This document shows, in pieces, positions 7,003 through 7,975 of a stretch of 7,975 nucleotides of DNA. Made by a program: the position numbers and the translations under genes. Every line of letters starts with the position of its first letter. Positions within the stretch are counted from its first letter, which is position 1. The stretch spans positions 1-7,975 of the forward strand of contig DAIPYL010000061.1 in NCBI GenBank assembly GCA_036782755.1. The letters are read 5' to 3'. This DNA comes from Jeotgalicoccus sp036782755 (GTDB taxonomy: Bacteria; Bacillota; Bacilli; Staphylococcales; Salinicoccaceae). The notes beneath the pieces are model-generated. The model was not told where the DNA came from. It ran no database searches and saw nothing but the letters and a program-made list of their open reading frames with translations.

Positions 7003-7083
7003 CTATATTTCAGACAGAATTCTTCTTAAATATACACTTAAAACAATCAATATTACAAAGGGCATTGTAACGTGTATAAGCAC
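7003..7083 (-). CDS. Possible 26-aa hydrophobic peptide, Fst-like type I toxin candidate
   Basis: Reading from GTG 7083-7081, a 26-residue peptide begins with an LIHVTMP segment, continues as a hydrophobic run (FVILIVLSVYL) and ends in Arg-Arg plus a short polar tail (ILSEI). This order of His-x3-Pro, one membrane span, then Tyr-Leu and paired arginines resembles Fst/PepA1 toxins of type I toxin-antitoxin systems. However, the span is about four residues shorter and lacks the usual Gly and Trp. The ribosome site is poor (AGAAGAAG about 17 nt upstream). The frame also opens upstream without a stop into the tRNA region, so the start is uncertain. It could be a decayed toxin gene or chance; it lies between the tRNA terminator and the psuK promoter. 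Confidence 0.2.
   Translation of the reverse strand: MLIHVTMPFVILIVLSVYLRRILSEI
7031..7078. repeat. Imperfect inverted repeat in the psuK-tRNA spacer
   Basis: TATACAC (7031-7037) pairs with GTGTATA (7072-7078). Inside it TTACAA (7053-7058) pairs with TTGTAA (7065-7070) around a 6-nt loop, with a 15-nt bulge on the left arm. It has no T-run and so is not a terminator. It could be a structured RNA element or operator. The rest of the spacer 6863-7163 shows nothing further I can support. Confidence 0.3.
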
Positions 7084-7152
7084 TTGCTGTGGCTGTTCAC
7101 TTCTTCTACTGATACATACTTGCACCCGGAGTTCTATGAAGCACTTAGATAA
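7072..7152 (+). CDS. Possible 26-aa ORF, GTG start, function unknown
   Basis: GTG 7072 opens a 26-codon frame (VYKHLLWLFTSS... ending in FYEALR) stopping at TAA 7150-7152. AAAGGG at 7057-7062 is well spaced (9 nt) as a ribosome site. No family is recognised, and the promoter is weak at best (TATACA at 7031-7036). It runs antisense to part of the Fst-like candidate, so at most one of the two is likely to be real. Chance is a fair explanation for an 81-base frame. Confidence 0.12.
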   Translation: MYKHLLWLFTSSTDTYLHPEFYEALR

Positions 7153-7163
7153 TCTTAAAGATA

Positions 7164-7198
7164 AACAAAAAAACACTGTGCAATTAAGCACAGTGTTT
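7164..7198 (-). terminator. Terminator of the tRNA operon
   Basis: Perfect 11-bp stem AAACACTGTGC (7171-7181) / GCACAGTGTTT (7188-7198) with a 6-nt loop, followed on the minus strand by a further T-rich stretch (TTTTTTTGTTTA). It starts 5 bases after the tRNA-Leu 3' end. Confidence 0.92.
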
Positions 7199-7203
7199 CT
7201 GTA

Positions 7204-7287
7204 TACCACCGGTCGGGATCGAACCGACACTCTCTAACGAGAATTGGATTTTGAATCCAACGCGTCTGCCTGTTCCGCCACGGTGGC
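7204..7287 (-). tRNA. tRNA-Leu (anticodon CAA)
   Basis: An 84-base class II tRNA. Acceptor stem is GCCACCG / CGGTGGT with a G-U first pair and A73. Anticodon stem is TTGGA/TCCAA with loop TTCAAAA (CAA, reads UUG). The long variable arm is TCTC/GAGA, and the T arm is GTCGG-TTCGATC-CCGAC. CCA is not encoded. It is the last gene of the cluster and lies directly after a hairpin plus T-run. Confidence 0.95.
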
Positions 7288-7292
7288 TAAGT

Positions 7293-7324
7293 AAAAAAAA
7301 ATACTAATTAGTCATCTAATTAGT
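7293..7324 (-). terminator. AT-rich hairpin plus T-run inside the tRNA cluster
   Basis: ACTAATTAG (7303-7311) pairs perfectly with CTAATTAGT (7316-7324) around a 4-nt loop. On the minus strand it is followed by nine uninterrupted T (7293-7301), five bases before tRNA-Leu. The stem has only two G-C pairs, so it may be a partial terminator or attenuator. The core CTAATTAG is itself a palindrome occurring twice. Confidence 0.55.
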
Positions 7325-7336
7325 TTAAAAGAATAA

Positions 7337-7408
7337 AGCGGAAGATAGGATTTGAACCTATGTCTTGCTTCAGGAAGAAGCATGTTCTAAACACTAAACT
7401 ACTTCCGC
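7337..7408 (-). tRNA. tRNA-Gly (anticodon TCC), probably of the non-proteinogenic cell-wall type
   Basis: A 72-base tRNA with perfect acceptor stem GCGGAAG/CTTCCGC and T73. Anticodon stem is TGCTT/AAGCA with loop CTTCCTG (TCC, Gly). Two things are unusual. The D-loop AGTGTTTA lacks the invariant G18-G19 pair, having GT then T. The anticodon loop has T37 and G38, so C32-G38 could pair and shrink the loop. The T arm ATAGG-TTCAAAT-CCTAT is normal. In staphylococci, tRNA-Gly(UCC) variants lacking GG in the D-loop bind EF-Tu poorly and donate glycine to Fem-type transferases building the peptidoglycan bridge. This gene shares the D-loop and anticodon-loop traits but keeps a standard T-loop, so the assignment is probable rather than certain. 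Confidence 0.9.
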
Positions 7409-7423
7409 ATAAAGTATAGTTAA

Positions 7424-7494
7424 AGGCGCCAACCGGATTTGAACCGGTGATAGAGGATTTGCAGTCCTCTGCCTTACCACTTGGCTATGGCGCC
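7424..7494 (-). tRNA. tRNA-Cys (anticodon GCA)
   Basis: 71 bases. Acceptor is GGCGCCA/TGGCGCC with T73. Anticodon stem GAGGA/TCCTC carries loop CTGCAAA (GCA). T-loop is TTCAAAT with stem ACCGG/CCGGT. D-loop contains the normal GG. CCA is not encoded. Confidence 0.95.
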
Positions 7495-7509
7495 AAAGGA
7501 AATAAAAAA

Positions 7510-7581
7510 CTGGGCTGGAAGGATTCGAACCTTCGCGTCACGAGACCAAAACCCGTTGCCTTACCGCTTGGCTACAGCCCA
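7510..7581 (-). tRNA. tRNA-Gln (anticodon TTG)
   Basis: 72 bases. Acceptor is TGGGCTG/CAGCCCA with G73. Anticodon stem ACGGG/CTCGT (one G-U) carries loop TTTTGGT (TTG). T arm is GAAGG-TTCGAAT-CCTTC. CCA is not encoded. In these bacteria this tRNA is normally charged through Glu-tRNA-Gln and GatCAB (family knowledge). Confidence 0.95.
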
Positions 7582-7585
7582 AAAA

Positions 7586-7662
7586 TGGGGCGGCTGATGG
7601 GGATCGAACCCACGTATGCCGGAACCACAATCCGGTGTGTTAACCACTTCACCACAACCGCC
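7586..7662 (-). tRNA. tRNA-His (anticodon GTG)
   Basis: 77 bases including the encoded extra G-1 opposite C73, the identity element of tRNA-His, and an encoded CCA (7588-7586). Acceptor is GCGGTTG/CAGCCGC. Anticodon stem CCGGA/TCCGG carries loop TTGTGGT (GTG). T arm is GTGGG-TTCGATC-CCCAT. Confidence 0.95.
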
Positions 7663-7679
7663 ATTTTAAAATTATTATG

Positions 7680-7750
7680 CAGGGGTAGTAGGAATCGAAC
7701 CCACATCAAAGGTTTTGGAGACCTCTATATTACCATTATACGATACCCCT
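7680..7750 (-). tRNA. tRNA-Trp (anticodon CCA)
   Basis: 71 bases. Acceptor is AGGGGTA/TACCCCT with G73, the tRNA-Trp discriminator. Anticodon stem GAGGT/ACCTT carries loop CTCCAAA (CCA). T arm is GTGGG-TTCGATT-CCTAC. The 3' CCA end is not encoded. Confidence 0.95.
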
Positions 7751-7757
7751 ATACTAA

Positions 7758-7838
7758 TGGAAGGGGGCAGATTCGAACTGCCGAACCCGAAGGAGCGGAT
7801 TTACAGTCCGCCGCGTTTAGCCACTTCGCTACCCTTCC
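7758..7838 (-). tRNA. tRNA-Tyr (anticodon GTA)
   Basis: An 81-base class II tRNA. Acceptor is GGAAGGG/CCCTTCC with A73. Anticodon stem GCGGA/TCCGC carries loop CTGTAAA (GTA). A variable arm of about 13 bases precedes the T arm GGCAG-TTCGAAT-CTGCC. CCA is not encoded. Confidence 0.95.
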
Positions 7839-7845
7839 GTAAAAA

Positions 7846-7918
<73 letters not shown>

Positions 7919-7923
7919 TTAAA

Positions 7924-7975
7924 TGGTGGTTCAGGACGGAATCGAACCGCCGACACTGTGAGCTTCAATCACATG
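7924..7975 (-). tRNA. tRNA-Phe (anticodon GAA), 5' part outside window
   Basis: The 3' part only. Anticodon stem TGTGA/TCACA carries loop TTGAAGC (GAA). T arm is GGCGG-TTCGATT-CCGTC. The acceptor 3' strand is CTGAACC with A73 and an encoded CCA (7926-7924). The acceptor 5' strand and D arm lie beyond the right edge. Confidence 0.9.

Noticed and set aside
7065..7079. A catabolite-repression (cre) site at TTGTAACGTGTATAA
   Set aside because: The required purine before CG and the closing CA are missing, so the match is only partial.
7003..7230. The full 75-codon minus-strand frame starting within tRNA-Leu
   Set aside because: Its first part runs through the tRNA-Leu 3' end and the operon terminator, so it cannot be one protein. 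Only the last 26 codons were kept as a weak candidate.
7447..7842. A 131-codon plus-strand frame across the tRNA cluster
   Set aside because: It is entirely antisense to six tRNA genes and contains peptide strings (such as LMGIEPT and SRNRTHI) that are well-known false translations of tRNA complements.

Overview
The window looks like chromosome from a low-GC Gram-positive coccus of the family Staphylococcaceae. The tRNA order on the minus strand (Phe-Thr-Tyr-Trp-His-Gln-Cys-Gly-Leu) is the one I associate with staphylococci and relatives. One tRNA-Gly has the odd features of the staphylococcal tRNAs that feed cell-wall glycine bridges. Base composition looks a little less AT-rich than S. aureus, so Jeotgalicoccus, Macrococcus or Salinicoccus are reasonable guesses; the genus is inference.

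Left part (1-3060). A gene tail encoding a membrane protein end runs off the left edge (1-156). It is followed by an unrecognised six-helix membrane protein with its own extended -10 promoter (220-1017). A bidirectional terminator (1037-1079) separates this from a divergent pair: a 14-helix DHA2-type drug efflux transporter on minus and a MarR-family regulator on plus. Their 96-bp gap carries two overlapping perfect palindromes exactly where both promoters lie, so the MarR protein very probably represses both itself and the pump.

Middle part (3060-6862, all minus strand). An S9-family serine peptidase of the acylaminoacyl-peptidase type, with a GTG start, stands as its own unit, bounded by terminators at 3022-3059 and 4802-4841. 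Upstream lies a two-gene operon for pseudouridine salvage. psuK encodes a pseudouridine kinase with an N-terminal helix-turn-helix, and psuG the pseudouridine-5'-phosphate glycosidase; they are joined by an ATGA stop/start overlap. Together they convert pseudouridine to uracil and ribose 5-phosphate. No transporter is in the window.

Right part (6863-7975). About 300 bases of AT-rich spacer hold the psuKG promoter region, with repeated TTTGTGAAA half-sites, and two tiny candidate ORFs, one of which resembles an Fst-type toxin peptide. Then comes a nine-gene tRNA cluster on the minus strand, whose first member (tRNA-Phe) is cut by the right edge. It ends in a strong terminator and has an extra AT-rich terminator-like hairpin between tRNA-Gly and tRNA-Leu.

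The most interesting items are the probable non-proteinogenic tRNA-Gly, the terminator-like hairpin inside the tRNA operon, the MarR operator pair, the HTH-fused PsuK with its candidate half-sites, and the possible Fst-like micropeptide. None is proven from sequence alone.
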